From Porodaedalea pini (lineage: Eukaryota > Basidiomycota > Agaricomycetes > Hymenochaetales > Hymenochaetaceae), in NCBI GenBank assembly GCA_002794775.1, contig NBAY01000044.1, positions 248,001 to 312,000 of the forward strand: 64,000 nt of DNA, in the 5' to 3' direction. Numbering within the stretch: position 1 is the first letter of the stretch; each line of letters opens with the position of its first letter. The translations under genes were made by a program, and so were the position numbers. The notes beneath the pieces are model-generated. The model had not been told where the DNA came from. It did not search any database and saw only the letters and a program-made list of their open reading frames with translations. Positions 20,081 through 30,396 of this stretch are shown in pieces.

Positions 20081-21021
20081 ATGCCAGTCAAATCATTCAA
20101 ACTCCCTGACGGAACTCAGATTCCTTGGGTCGCCTTTGGAACCGGCACCGCGCTGTACCAAAAGGACTGCGCAGACGCTTGTAAACTCGCGCTCTCCACT
20201 GGATTCACACACCTCGACGCCGCCCAACTCTACGGAAACGAAGAGAGCGTCGGCACCGCAATCGCATCCTCAGGAATCCCACGCGACTCACTCTACGTGA
20301 CGACGAAGCTCTCCACCATCCCAGCTGGCCAGACGGTCGAGGACACGCTGCGCGGGAGTCTGAAGAAGCTGCAAGTTGACTATGTGGATCTGTTCCTTTT
20401 GCATATTCCAGAGCAACACAAGGACCGCGAAGGAGGTGTTAAGCAGGTCTGGCGTGAGTTGGTGGATGTGAAGAGCAAGGGCCTCGCGCGTAGCATTGGG
20501 GTGAGCAACTTCAACAAGCGATATTTGGAGGAGGTCATTGGACTCGGACTTGAGAAGCCCGCTGTAAATCAAGTACGTTCGTCGCACCTCTCACTCATCG
20601 TGCACCATCTGAGAGATCACAGATTGAATACCACCCACTGGTCGCTGCGCGTCTAGTCCCTCTACTCACCTACTCGCGTGAGCACGGCATTGTGACCGCC
20701 TCCTACGGCACGCTTTCGCCTATTCTCCCTGCACGCGCTAGCGACAAGTCTCTTGCACCCGTACTCTCTAAACTAGCATCCACACTCGACAAGCTCGCTC
20801 AGGCTCGCGGGCCAACCGTAACGCAGAACCAAATTTTGTTTAAGTGGCTCGAAGCGCAGCAGATCATCGCCGTCACGACCTCCAGCAAGGAATCTCGGTT
20901 GAAGGAGTACTTACAAACCGAGAGCCTCCCTGATTTGACACAGGAGGACATGAAGGCGATTGAGCAGGCAGTGGGCAGTGCGCATTTCCGTGCATTCGTG
21001 CGTTTCTCCGTTCTACCTTAG
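20081..21021 (+). CDS. Aldo-keto reductase (intact)
   Basis: A cytosolic NAD(P)H-dependent carbonyl reductase of the AKR superfamily, 296 residues, close to the usual 300. Exon 1 is 20,081-20,572, exon 2 is 20,623-21,021, with a 50-nt phase-0 intron. The start MPVKSFKLPDGTQIPWVAFG matches the family's first strands. The catalytic tetrad is visible: Asp46 and Tyr51 in HLDAAQLYGNE, Lys76 in VTTKL and His108 in LFLLHIPE. SIGVSNF and TTSSKE, the usual substrate-side and cofactor-phosphate-side motifs, are present. The 45-nt longer upstream ATG (20,036) adds residues unlike the family. Four relics of the same or a close gene lie upstream in the window. The substrate cannot be deduced. Confidence 0.9.
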
Positions 21022-22667
21022 CGCCTTGATATCAGACTCATGTATCGTGCCTCCACTTACAGACCTCGTTCCCTTACATGGATGACAATTAACAGATCAT
21101 AAGGGCGAGATAGATCTTTAAGGAAGTGCGTCACCCTCGGCTTCTTATTGACTTGCGCACTAACATTCTTGCAGTTTGACAAAGAGAATAAATATGAATA
21201 TGAAATTGGAATGTGCGGCATTGGTATTTTATGTACGCAAAGCAGTCGAAGGGATAGAGTTGTCCTCAAATTTACGCTCAGGCAACAGACCCAAAGCCCA
21301 GCTATCGAAGGAACTGTTTCAATGGCTTGTGTCTAATCTCGCCTGTTCCTCCTGCCTCAAGGCTATCGGGCCAACTGCGAGCCCCAATTCTCGCATAAGT
21401 TACTTCTGAACAAGCGTAAAGTGACGCTGTCCGAGACGGGCCGCCGCCAGTTCCAATGAGACTATTTTGAAGTACGATCAAATACTTAATATTTCAGCTC
21501 ACGACCTTACCATGCAGCAGCGCTTCTCAAGCCGAGAGAGAGCACTTCTAGGTCGAAGTTGGCGACATTTTTAATGGATGAGTTGAACTAAGGTCAAAAA
21601 ACGATGCTCGAATGATGTTCTATCGCACAAATATGTGCTTTCTCAGTATCGCAGGAATGAACACAACTCGCCGGCCTCATCTCTACCTTCGAAAAAGTCC
21701 AATCAAGGCCGTACGCTGAGTTGGAGCATGTCGCTCCCCACGGATTAGAATACCACATGTCTATGTACAATTGTCACTCCATTCGTCGAGCTGTCGCGTA
21801 AAACGATTCTTTGGGAATGAATATGGTGAGCAAGATGTTCATCTTTGCATTAGCGTCACCCCCGCGTGTCGGGAGCGGCCGAAAACGAATCTTTCCAAAG
21901 GTTGTTCCAAATTGGACTCGTCCACAATCCCCACTTTGAACTTTGTTGGAGACAGAAGCATCTTGCGAATAAAATGGCCCTTCAGTTGTCCTTAGCTAGG
22001 GAAGATAGCTACTGAATGGAGCCATGCAAGCAACAAGCCACCAATGTGCATAGAATACTGAAGGGCGGCCGAAGATACGCAACGTGATGACCTCCGGCGC
22101 CAGCTATACGCCGATATTGAGTCCCGTAATAATCTATTTTTCTTGTTGGAGCAGATCTCGGATTGAAGCTTAACTTTCACAAGTCTCGCCACAACTGAAT
22201 CCAGGGACTGCCTTACCTTCAAGTCGATTGAATCAAACTTTGTGCAAGGGAAGTCACAGTGCTGCGGTACGACGCATCTTCTTATTCAACAATCAACATT
22301 TTTTCACCGACTCGAAACAGATACGAACGAAGAAGTCAAGTCTTAACTTTAACTGCGTTTAAAGCCGCTTCACTCTATGCGTCGCTTCTCGGTGCGAAGA
22401 TGGAGAAGACGTAGCGGGTCATCTTCGCAACCTCGCCTTAGCCTTAGGAGTCCTTGATTTCAAAATCCGATGAGATCAAGGGCGTTGCTTTCTCTGCTCC
22501 TTTCTGCATGGTGATATAAATGACACCCCATAACCTTGTTTACTACGTACTCCTGTAGTTCCACCTGTTCGCAATTTTTCTGGTGAGAATGCATATAAAG
22601 GTCCGGTGCTGCGCTGAAGATTGAGCTGCGCCCATACCTATCTCCAGTTGGCCGAAGCACATCACGT
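21022..22667. other. No gene recognised
   Basis: Only short frames on both strands with no recognisable domain. The last few hundred bases are the presumed promoter of the DUF6533 copy 2 gene. Confidence 0.35.
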
Positions 22668-24292
22668 ATGGCTCTCCTTATCCGCTCAAATGTCGAATCT
22701 GTCGATCCTGGCCTCGTTGCTGCTTGGGCTTCCGAGATAACTACAGAGCGATATTTCGCAGTAGCATTTATTGCTCTTTTGGTCTACGACACCGGTACGT
22801 TAGTCATCTATGTTGTTGTCTCAGATGGAGTTTATCGCTGCGCATGCCAGTCACTACAATGGATAAAGAGGTAAGGCATAAATTTATCTCATTAGAAGTG
22901 TTATGTGACTTATGTCTCATCACTGGCTTACAGGTCAAATTCTTCTGGGCACGTATTTTGAAGTATTCCAGTTCGGATCATAACCAGCAAAACTTTGTAG
23001 GGATCACCGCTCAAATCCGTTAATTTTATTTATCTCGCAGTGCGTAACATTTATACACATTTGCAAATATTTGGCTTATCATGTGTTAATTATATTCAGA
23101 ACCGATATCTCGGTCTTCTGGGCGCTGTTGCATTCATGTACTGTTAGCAAGCATTCATTTCCCCAATGTTCCAACCAAACTGGAGATTTCTGATATCAAT
23201 ATTCATCTACAAAGGGAACACATATGAAGCAAGTCCTGCACTGTACGTTTATGTTTTCTGCGATACACAGCAGTGCTGATCGATGTACGGGGCACGCAGA
23301 TGTGAGCCGCTGTGTAAGGAAGCTGCCGTCAAGATGACTGACATCTTCCAGGCAATTTTGCTACTTGGACTCGGGACATCACCAGTGAGCCTCGTAAATC
23401 TCCTGTAAGTGCTTCACTGATCATATGTACAGACTGGTCTATCCTCATTATGGTTGACTGCGAGTACACAACCATTAGATATGACCTTCATTCGATTAAT
23501 ACCACAATCGACAGATGTTTTAATGATCAGAGTTCTCGCGCTTTACTCCCGAGGTGAGCAACACAGAATTGGAAGAATTAGCTACTCAATAAGCAATAGA
23601 TAAGAAACTCATCATATGCCTGAAGACATTACTTGTATGTACTGGAGGCGGCTCTTAGCTTGGTATTGTTATCTACAGCATTATATTACAAAAGAGTAGG
23701 ACAAAACGTTGTCCTTTTGCACAGTTGCACAGAAACTAACTTAAAAACAGTTGTGGTTTTCGGTCTTGCAAGGGACGTTACGGTTTGTGGTGAAATCACC
23801 GTGTTGCCATTAAATTGGGGAATTGCAGACTGGTAAGTAACGTGAGATACATGGGCGTTACTAATTTTATTAAATAGGTCCGTCTCGACAGTACATGGAG
23901 CTATACTCATGGTACTGGCGCTCTATAAGGCTTCGGAGTTCTGGAGAATGTCGGTTGGGTTCAAGGGCTTCACCCTTGTTAAGATCCTTGTTCAGGACCA
24001 GGCCGTATACTTCCTTTTGTGAGCTTATGCCTTCTTTTCTTTCCATCAATCTGACAATTGTGCTAGCCTTATCTCGTGCTGTGTCTTCAATATCATGCAG
24101 TTCAAGGTAGCGACATCAAATGCCCTCTTGGCAGGCGTCCTAGAAGCTCTTGGGAACCCTTCTTTCCTTTCTATCCTTAGTAGCCGTTTGCTGATAAATA
24201 TGAAGGAGGCGGGGCAACAGGGACTCAACGAGGGAACAAGTTACAGAATGACGTCAGTGAGTGCCATGCATTTTGCCCAGCTTGGCAGCTGA
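22668..24292 (+). CDS. DUF6533-family fungal multi-pass membrane protein (copy 2)
   Basis: A paralogue of the gene at 2,819-4,420 with the same exon order. It begins MALLIRSNVES (copy 1: MALSLRSNVEP), followed by YFAVAFIALLVYDT, an intron, VTTMDKEVKFFWA, then NRYLGLLGAVAFMY, a segment with DIFQAILLLGLG, VLMIRVLALYSR, and KASEFWRMSVGFKGF. The end reads SRLLINMKEAGQQGLNEG and HFAQLGS. An exon near 22,934-23,040 runs into a stop (TAA at 23,022) unless an unusual splice is used, and an intron near 23,040-23,100 is assumed, so this copy may be damaged there. The function of the family is unknown; several membrane helices are predicted by eye. Confidence 0.7.
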
Positions 24293-24904
24293 GGAAGCCA
24301 AAGGTCTGCGCCTTTCTTTCCTGTGTAATGGACTATTCAGACTTATTGAAAACGACAAGCAGATTGTCTCGAAAGCTAATTGAAAAAGGATACACTATGA
24401 TATGGTCTCTATTTTGTCTTTTCATATTACCGATTCTCAGCCACGGTTGGCCGCGTGTTTTGCACTCAGTACTCCCTATTCTGTCCTGCTTCAGTTGTAT
24501 TTCTGCCCTCGTTTCTGCATATACTTCGGCTCCACTTACCTCTATGGAGTAGAGAATGTAAGCGGAAAGTAGAGTGACCGATCAGAAAGACGGTGAACGA
24601 CACACGAGACGCATGCGAAGTCTGCTCGACATGATTTTAGGCCGCCTGCCGCGCATTTCACACACTTATCAGGTGAGATAAACGACAATTGTAGCCATTG
24701 ACAATCTTGTGTTACATGCTATGATGAGCAGTTGGTCTGTTGCAGAAGTGCAATATCGTTTTCAAGACTTCCACATCTCGCTATCGAAACATATGACAGA
24801 AGCCGCGGTGTTGGCGTGAGAGTCCAAGGCGCGTTCCGGTCGACGCGTCAGTCACGTGCACAGCACGTTTTTCTCGAATCTGGCGTGGTCAGGGAGGAGC
24901 TCCC
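24293..24904. other. No gene recognised
   Basis: A hydrophobic 74-codon frame (24,328-24,552) is present but not recognised. Upstream region of the next gene. Confidence 0.3.
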
Positions 24905-25400
24905 ATGCAACTGTCACTGTCAAAGCATGCTGGCTCCTTGGCCGTTCGTCTAACACGACGACCTAGACATCAGATATGGGTGCGGTCATATACTCAAAGG
25001 CAGCGGAATGAGCCGAGAAGAATTGTTGGCCAGACACTGCCGTTCGTGAGCGAAGAGCCTATAGACCCTCGTCCAAGATGGATGTTTTCGACAGCGTCGC
25101 TGCTACGCGTCGTTCTGATTCCTGGTGAGCGTTTGACTTTAACGAAGAATCGTTGAGTTCGTCTCATGGTATCTTAGTGGGGCTGGTCTACGCAGTGTTT
25201 TATCATGATTTTGGTGAGGAAGAGCATGTCTTCATGCCAGTACGCTTAAACACCTTTATTTTGCTTCCTGGCAGAGCTCATGCTATTTTCAGCCCCGCAG
25301 GTGGTTACAGAGACAGAAGGAGTCGTTTTTTACATTAAGCGCTGCAGAAAGGGGTCTTGTTAAGGATGGTGACGATGGTGACGAACGACGACAGGCATGA
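24905..25400 (+). CDS. Small predicted mitochondrial membrane protein
   Basis: Three exons (24,905-25,124; 25,178-25,239; 25,293-25,400) join in frame to 129 residues. The first 40 residues are rich in Arg, Ser and Leu with almost no acidic residues (SLAVRLTRRPRHQIWVRSY), a typical mitochondrial targeting sequence. A short hydrophobic stretch (LLRVVLIPVGLVYAVFY) follows, then DFGEEEHVFMPPRRWLQRQK and a charged tail ending ERRQA. Introns of 53 nt have good GTGAGC/GTACGC donors and TTAG/TTCAG acceptors. Conserved-looking composition and clean splicing argue for a real gene, but I do not recognise the family. It converges on the small gene at 25,618-25,898. Confidence 0.6.
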
Positions 25401-25617
25401 ACGGCCTGTATCTGCGGGACAAACTGTGGGGATGTTGTCAATTGATGAACAGGATTTTATGTCAATTGTATGAGCCACTCCTACAAATAGACACTATGAA
25501 GATTAACGTCGTCTTTCAACTCAAAATTGAATGCTTGAATGGACGTGAAAATATTTTCCCTCATTTGTCTATAGCGTCGAAGCCAGGATGGAAGAAGACA
25601 ACGTTCGAAAGAAATAT

Positions 25618-25898
25618 CTAAGACGAGGAAACGCCTTCGTCATCTGGTCGAGCTTTAATTCTCATCTCTTTGTAGCTGTGTCGTTTCATTTCAACAGACT
25701 TATTCTCGATTAGTTCTGCTCTATCATATAACGGAGTCGCGGCCGCGAGTGGCACGGGCATCGTTGGAATGGACAAACCGTTCCTCTTTATCCAAACCAT
25801 TCTTTTGAGACTATTTGGTAACCGACGACAATTATGAAAGCTCTGATGCACCCGCAAGATATCAGAATGTATGGAACAAACGAGATGTTGGTGGGCAT
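25618..25898 (-). CDS. Small one-helix membrane protein, unknown function
   Basis: Two exons give 78 residues: 25,830-25,898 (MPTNISFVPYILISCGCIRAFII) and 25,618-25,785 (RNGLSIPTMPVPLAAATPLYD...), with a 44-nt phase-0 intron. The N-terminal half is one hydrophobic helix; the C-terminal half is hydrophilic and contains EMKRHSYKEMRIKARPD. The size and shape resemble small inner-membrane subunits of mitochondrial complexes, but I cannot name one. The start was chosen because MPTN... begins a protein-like stretch; the open frame reaches further up to 25,976. The short intron is the weak point. Confidence 0.45.
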
Positions 25899-26442
25899 GG
25901 AGGCGCAATTTGCAGTCGCGCAAGGCGAAGTTGTTAGGAGGAGGAATGGACTAGGGAAGAGAAGAGAATAAATCATTGCCCCCCTCTAACCTCTCGGCTC
26001 TCTCAACTAGCGTGGCAGAGCACATGTCCGGCATCATCCTCTATCAAGCGATTCGATTGACTTCGGATTTGTACCTTCCTTGCAGCCCAGCGTATTTATA
26101 CGTGGAGGCAGATGCATTGTCGTCCGGTCTCTTCATCGGAACCAGCAAATCCGGGGCTTGACGAGGCCTCCTCCCCCCTCACTGCACACTCATGGTGCTC
26201 GTTTTACCAAGGTCAGCACAATCCATCCACCTCGAAGTCCAAACTCTAATCGTCCATGCCAGTGGCGTGCGCCGATTCTGTGCGATGTCGCGAATTTACC
26301 GTCGAATACCGAGGCGCGAGCGGAGGCACTGGCATGATTCGCCGCAATCAGCCAACAGGTAAGACTCATCTCAATCGTCGCATATGTTGTCGGCTTTGGG
26401 TCGGGCGCGAGTCTGGCACGCGGTGCTGAGGTGCATATGCAG
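25899..26442. other. Left flank of the inverted-repeat element
   Basis: Short overlapping frames on both strands. Some bases near 26,340 and 26,440 look like splice borders, but no product can be supported. No direct repeat was found that matches the right flank beyond a few bases. Confidence 0.3.
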
Positions 26443-26465
26443 GCGATCATCAGGAAAAACCTCCC
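26443..26465 (+). repeat. Left terminal inverted repeat
   Basis: These 23 bases are the exact reverse complement of 30,374-30,396. The next bases (AACGG vs. CGGCGG side) diverge. Confidence 0.85.
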
Positions 26466-26760
26466 AACGGAATATCATGGAATAATTTTAGAATAGAAAG
26501 ACATTTGTAGAATAGTTTGGAATGGCATTAGGATGGATTTGGACCCCTTGGAATTGCATGGAATTGAGTAGAAAAAAGGATCTGTATTGGAATTTGCTAG
26601 AACCGGCAAGGTGGTTTGTGGAATTGCACGAAATTGAGTAGAAAAATAAAATTGTATTGGAATTTGCTGGAATCGGCAAGGTGAGTTGTGGAATGAGACA
26701 GAAAATGTTATAGCAAATGCAGCATTTGAGCACCTCAGAAACTTGTAAAATCTATATCTC

Positions 26761-27340
26761 ACTCAATTCTTCACAGAATCAGTTCAAAAAAGTTGCTAAA
26801 TTTATGTTTCAATGGCTTCTAGAATTTTGTGAGCTTAGTGGACAGAAGGTGGAATATTAAAGCTGCAGTAGTGAGAATAGATGTTTTTCCAGCAAAACTC
26901 CTTCCTTGATTTTTACTGAGCTCAAATTTGAAGCTAATGACATGACACTTGTTGGAGAATGGTCTATATATTATATGGTTGATTTTATGGGGGCTGAACT
27001 AAAGTGAATATTAATGTCTCCTCTTGTTCTGCTTGACTGTTGTGCTGAAACTCTCAAATTTGCTTGACTCAGACAGTCTTCAAAAAATTGCCTGCATTGT
27101 TATAAGCCATCTAAAATTCAATATACATTATACAGACCATTCTCCAACCATTTCATGCCGTTAGCTTCAAAATTGAGCTCAGGGAAATTCAGGGAAGGAG
27201 TTTTGCTAGAAAAACACATATTCCCACTACTGCAGCCTCAATATTCCATATTCTGTCCTCTAAGCTCAAACACATTTTTGAAACCATTGAAACATAAATT
27301 TAGCAACTTTTTTGAAGAGTTTTTGTGAAGAATTGAGTTA
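26761..27340. repeat. Foldback (long inverted repeat) inside the element
   Basis: The left arm, 26,761 to about 26,998, and the right arm, about 27,103 to 27,340, are inverted copies. Shared blocks include ACTCAATTCTTCACA, AAAAAAGTTGCTAAATTTAT, GCTGCAGTAGTG, AGCAAAACTCCTTCC and GGAGAATGGTCT. Identity by eye is roughly 80 percent. A loop of about 105 bases separates the arms. It could be a nested foldback or MITE, and would form a long hairpin if transcribed. Confidence 0.8.
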
Positions 27341-27739
27341 AAAATGATGTATTTTGTATTTGGAGGCACTTCAGGTGACAAAAACTGCTAAGTCCAATTT
27401 CCCACACCTGGATGCGTCGTCCACAGAAGAGGTGTGGGAACTTGATCACATGTATGTTGGTTTTGACGCGACACACCACACATCGCCTTCACATCTGCTA
27501 CCACTCCAATATGTCTGGCGCCGATGTCCTTACAGAACGTCTGAACATACCCTCGATCACACCCACCGCAACCATTATGCACACAGCAGTAGCCTTACCG
27601 GCCGCCTGGTGGGACGCACTCACTGCCGCAGGCAACACGCCGTCCGACTTCCGACTTTCAACTTGCTCATCTTCAAGCCGAAGACCGTAAAGTCTGAACT
27701 TCTCTGCACTGAACAAACTGTCAAGTGAAAAGTGCTTCA

Positions 27740-29460
27740 TGTGCTCGACGTCAATGAGTGGTGGGCACGGCGGCCTTCCATTCGCAGGCGGGCGTCCATC
27801 GCCTATGGTTCGCTCTTCCAGTCAGGTGGGCAACAAGCGTACGCGTAGGAAATGTGGCTGCTCAACACGCAACGAGTCGGACCGTATCAGTGCTTCTGCC
27901 AATCAGTCCAACGTGAATGCTACTTCCTCCTTCAAACACGTCGCGCCGAGCAGTCTGCGAACCGCTGGGTCGCGGGCAGCACGTCCAGGTGTGGGGCCTC
28001 AATTGACACAGATTCACCCGAGATTGTGGACAAGAAAGTCCATTTGCTGCTCAACAAGCCCACTATCGAGAAGTTGTAGTCCATCTCAAACCAGATCATT
28101 GCGTGGGCAAACAAAAGTGAGAGCGTGAAGGATGGGCGTACGCTCATTCAGCTCATTCGGCTTGTGTTCGAGAGGGCGACGGATGAGGCGGCCTGGAGTG
28201 AGATGTATGCTCGCTTGTGCCATAAGATGATGGAGCAGTCCAGTCCGAACGTGCAGGATGATGGTATCCGCAATGCTGAGGGCAAGCCGATTACAGGTGA
28301 TCTGCTTTTCCGTAAGTACCTTCTGAATCGCTGTCAGGAAGACTTCGAGCGCGGCTGGACGCAGAAGGAGTCGATGGCGGCAGCGGCTCTCGTGAAGGCG
28401 ACAGAGGATCAGGCTGTTAAGGATGCCAACGAAAAGGAAGAAAACAAGGAGGCTTGCGAGAACGCGCTGTACTCGGACGGATACCACACTGCACAGAAGG
28501 CCAAGCGTCAAGGTCTCGGACTCGTCAAGTTCATCGGTGAGCTCTTCGATCTTCAGATGCTCACGGAACGTATCATGCATGAGTGCATCAAGAAGCTGCT
28601 CAACAACGTCGACAATCCCGAGGAGGAAGAGATCGAAAGTATATGTAAACTACTGACAAGTGTTTGTCAGGCGCTCGATACCTCTTAAGGCTCGCGGACA
28701 CATGGACGTCTATTTCAGTCGGATGAAGGAGCTTGCGAAGAGCAGCAACGTGTCGTCTTGTATGCAGTTCATGTTACAAGTGCGTACCCTCTGTTTCCTA
28801 GCCTTTCGTTGAGCTGACTTTCTTGGACAGGATGTGATTGAATTGCGGGAAAGGAAATGGACTACCCGCAACTCGGTCGCTGCTCCGTCGACAATCGCTC
28901 AGGCGGTACGCGCTCTTGCTTTGTTACTCGATTTCACTTGAGCTTACCAATATACAGGCCACGAAAGAGAAGGCGCAACAGGAGCAACATAACTTAGCGC
29001 GGTCGGCCATGTCTCGCGGTGGTTCACGCCGTGGCCATGATCGTGACGGAAATGTTCAAGTCGGTCCCGATGGATGGGCTGTCTTCTCTGGCCCTTCGAG
29101 GCCTGCAAACGAGGCGGGTGATCTGACGAACTCTGGCAAGATTCAGAAGGGCAGTGGCACCATGAACTTCGAACCCACTAGCGTCTTCACGAAGAAGGGA
29201 GACAGCAAGCGCGACAGTGCGAGCCTTTCAAGGACGAGTTCGAACACGAACATGTTCCAGATGCTGCAGGCCGCTGAGGCCGCTAATGAGGCTCCTACTG
29301 CATCCTCGTCTCGTCCAAGTCACCCGTCAAGCCGTACAACGAGCGTCCACTTGACCCACAACGCACCTGTGGAACCTGCCCAACCTGCTCAGCGTCCCAG
29401 ACTCAACCTGCTTCCCCGTTCGAAGCCCATGCAGGAGAAGTCGGAGAATAATCGGCGCGA
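27740..29460 (+). pseudogene. Captured eIF4G fragment (MIF4G domain region)
   Basis: This is a degenerate genomic copy of part of translation initiation factor eIF4G. It includes GGRPSPMVRSSSQVGNKRTR, then, in another frame, SANRWVAGST, IIAWANKSESVKDGRTLIQ, and 28,125-28,688 encoding LIRLVFERATDEAAWSEMYARL ... LCHKMMEQ ... KAKRQGLGLVKFIGELF, the MIF4G core that binds eIF4A. A stop at 28,686-28,688 is caused by an extra base; the shifted frame continues HMDVYFSRMKELAKSSN. Introns persist at 28,780-28,830 and 28,916-28,957, so this is a DNA-level copy, not a retrocopy. The tail (GPDGWAVF, KIQKGSGTMNFEPTSVF) ends at PRSKPMQEKSEN, after which homology stops. Early stops at 28,077 and 27,849 also break it. 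Confidence 0.85.
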
Positions 29461-29521
29461 AAATTCAATCATTCCTTATTTCTCGGTTTTCGTGTGGACT
29501 TACAAATGACTTTTTGTCCAG

Positions 29522-29985
29522 GGTGTTCCACTTCGCCTTGAACTCGGTCCGGTTGATATCCAGAAGAAGCAAACACGTTCTGTGCGACGTGATATGGGCG
29601 TGGAGGAGACTCCCGTACCTGCACTTCTCAAGACTATTCAACAGATGTTCGAGCGCACGAAGGCTCTGTACACTCTGTACATGTCTCACCTGCGTGTCGT
29701 AACCAAATGGGACGATGTCGTGCCGACACTCGACAGCAAATATGTTGCAGTCCTTCCGTGGTGCGAAGAGAAAGTGTGCGAAGACGACATCAAGGAGCAC
29801 AGTGGACGCAAGTGCGTGTCTCCTCTCCTTCCTCCACTTTGCTAAAGGGAGCTGACCATTATTCTATTCTACATAGCTTGGAACCACAAGACGTACGCGC
29901 GCCGTCCGCAGGCGCAAAGTCGTGTGCCATTCCCTTCAATCAGGTGCAGTACCCACCCATCGAGTCTGGCGCCAATAGCACTCGC
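29522..29985 (+). pseudogene. Captured prolyl-tRNA synthetase C-terminal fragment
   Basis: Exon 29,522-29,811 reads GVPLRLELGPVDIQKKQTRSVRRD, then RVVTKWDDVVPTLDSKYVAVLPWCEE and CEDDIKEHSGR; exon 29,877 to about 29,975 reads RAPSAGAKSCAIPF. These match the anticodon-binding and C-terminal zinc-associated part of eukaryotic-type ProRS. A 65-nt intron lies between them. The catalytic domain and the last Cys-containing stretch are absent. It follows the eIF4G piece on the same strand after about 60 bases, with a usable splice acceptor (GTCCAG) at the join, so a chimeric transcript is possible. A further short coding-like stretch (29,970-30,077, IALAELETAV) of unknown origin follows. Confidence 0.85.
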
Positions 29986-30140
29986 AGAACTGGAGACTGC
30001 CGTATCTATGATCAGCATTGTGGCTATTATTCACGGTGATCTTCCTGGTGTGCTCCATGACCTGTTTGTTAAGTAGGTTGAGTAATTACGGACATGTATG
30101 GAATGAGTACGGAATAGCATAATTTATATTGATGAAAGTT

Positions 30141-30264
30141 TGGAATATGCAAATAAATGAGGAAGGAAAATTGGAATACACGAATAAACAATGAAGAAAA
30201 ATTGAAATGCACGAATAAATGACGAAGAACTACTGGAATGCACAAATAAATGACATAGAATACT
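30141..30264. repeat. Four 31-bp subterminal tandem repeats
   Basis: Units begin TGGAATATGCAAATAAATGA, TGGAATACACGAATAAAC, TGAAATGCACGAATAAATGA and TGGAATGCACAAATAAATGA at 30,141, 30,172, 30,203 and 30,234. The left end of the element has comparable GGAAT-rich repeats (26,551-26,610 resembles 26,619-26,690). Such subterminal arrays often bind transposase. Confidence 0.75.
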
Positions 30265-30373
30265 AGAGAAAGTCTAGAATACCACGGAATACGGAACACC
30301 CTTATAGAATCTGCCTAGTATGGAATCAGTCGGAATCACCGGCTGATTCCGGCGATTCCGCTATTTTCCGCCG

Positions 30374-30396
30374 GGGAGGTTTTTCCTGATGATCGC
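30374..30396 (-). repeat. Right terminal inverted repeat
   Basis: Exact reverse complement of 26,443-26,465. Confidence 0.85.

Larger units (their letters stand above)
26443..30396. mobile_element. Non-autonomous DNA element with terminal inverted repeats and captured host-gene pieces
   Basis: A perfect 23-bp inverted repeat bounds the element: 26,443-26,465 (GCGATCATCAGGAAAAAC...) and 30,374-30,396. Both ends carry AT-rich subterminal arrays rich in GGAAT. The interior holds a 240-bp-arm foldback (26,761-27,340), an unidentified coding-like stretch (27,500-27,700), a degenerate eIF4G middle section (27,740-29,460) and a prolyl-tRNA synthetase C-terminal section (29,522-29,975). Both gene pieces still contain introns. 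No transposase is seen, so the element would depend on another for movement. The layout recalls plant Pack-type elements that carry gene fragments. A clear target-site duplication is not visible: bases next to the ends share only GCGAT. Limits of the element are therefore set by the inverted repeats alone. Confidence 0.65.

Noticed and set aside
27740..29460. eIF4G relic as a retrocopy
   Set aside because: Two introns with GT...AG borders are still present, so the copy was made from DNA.
26443..30396. Helitron as the source of the gene capture
   Set aside because: Helitrons have no terminal inverted repeats; here both ends carry a perfect 23-bp inverted repeat. No 3' CTRR hairpin was seen.
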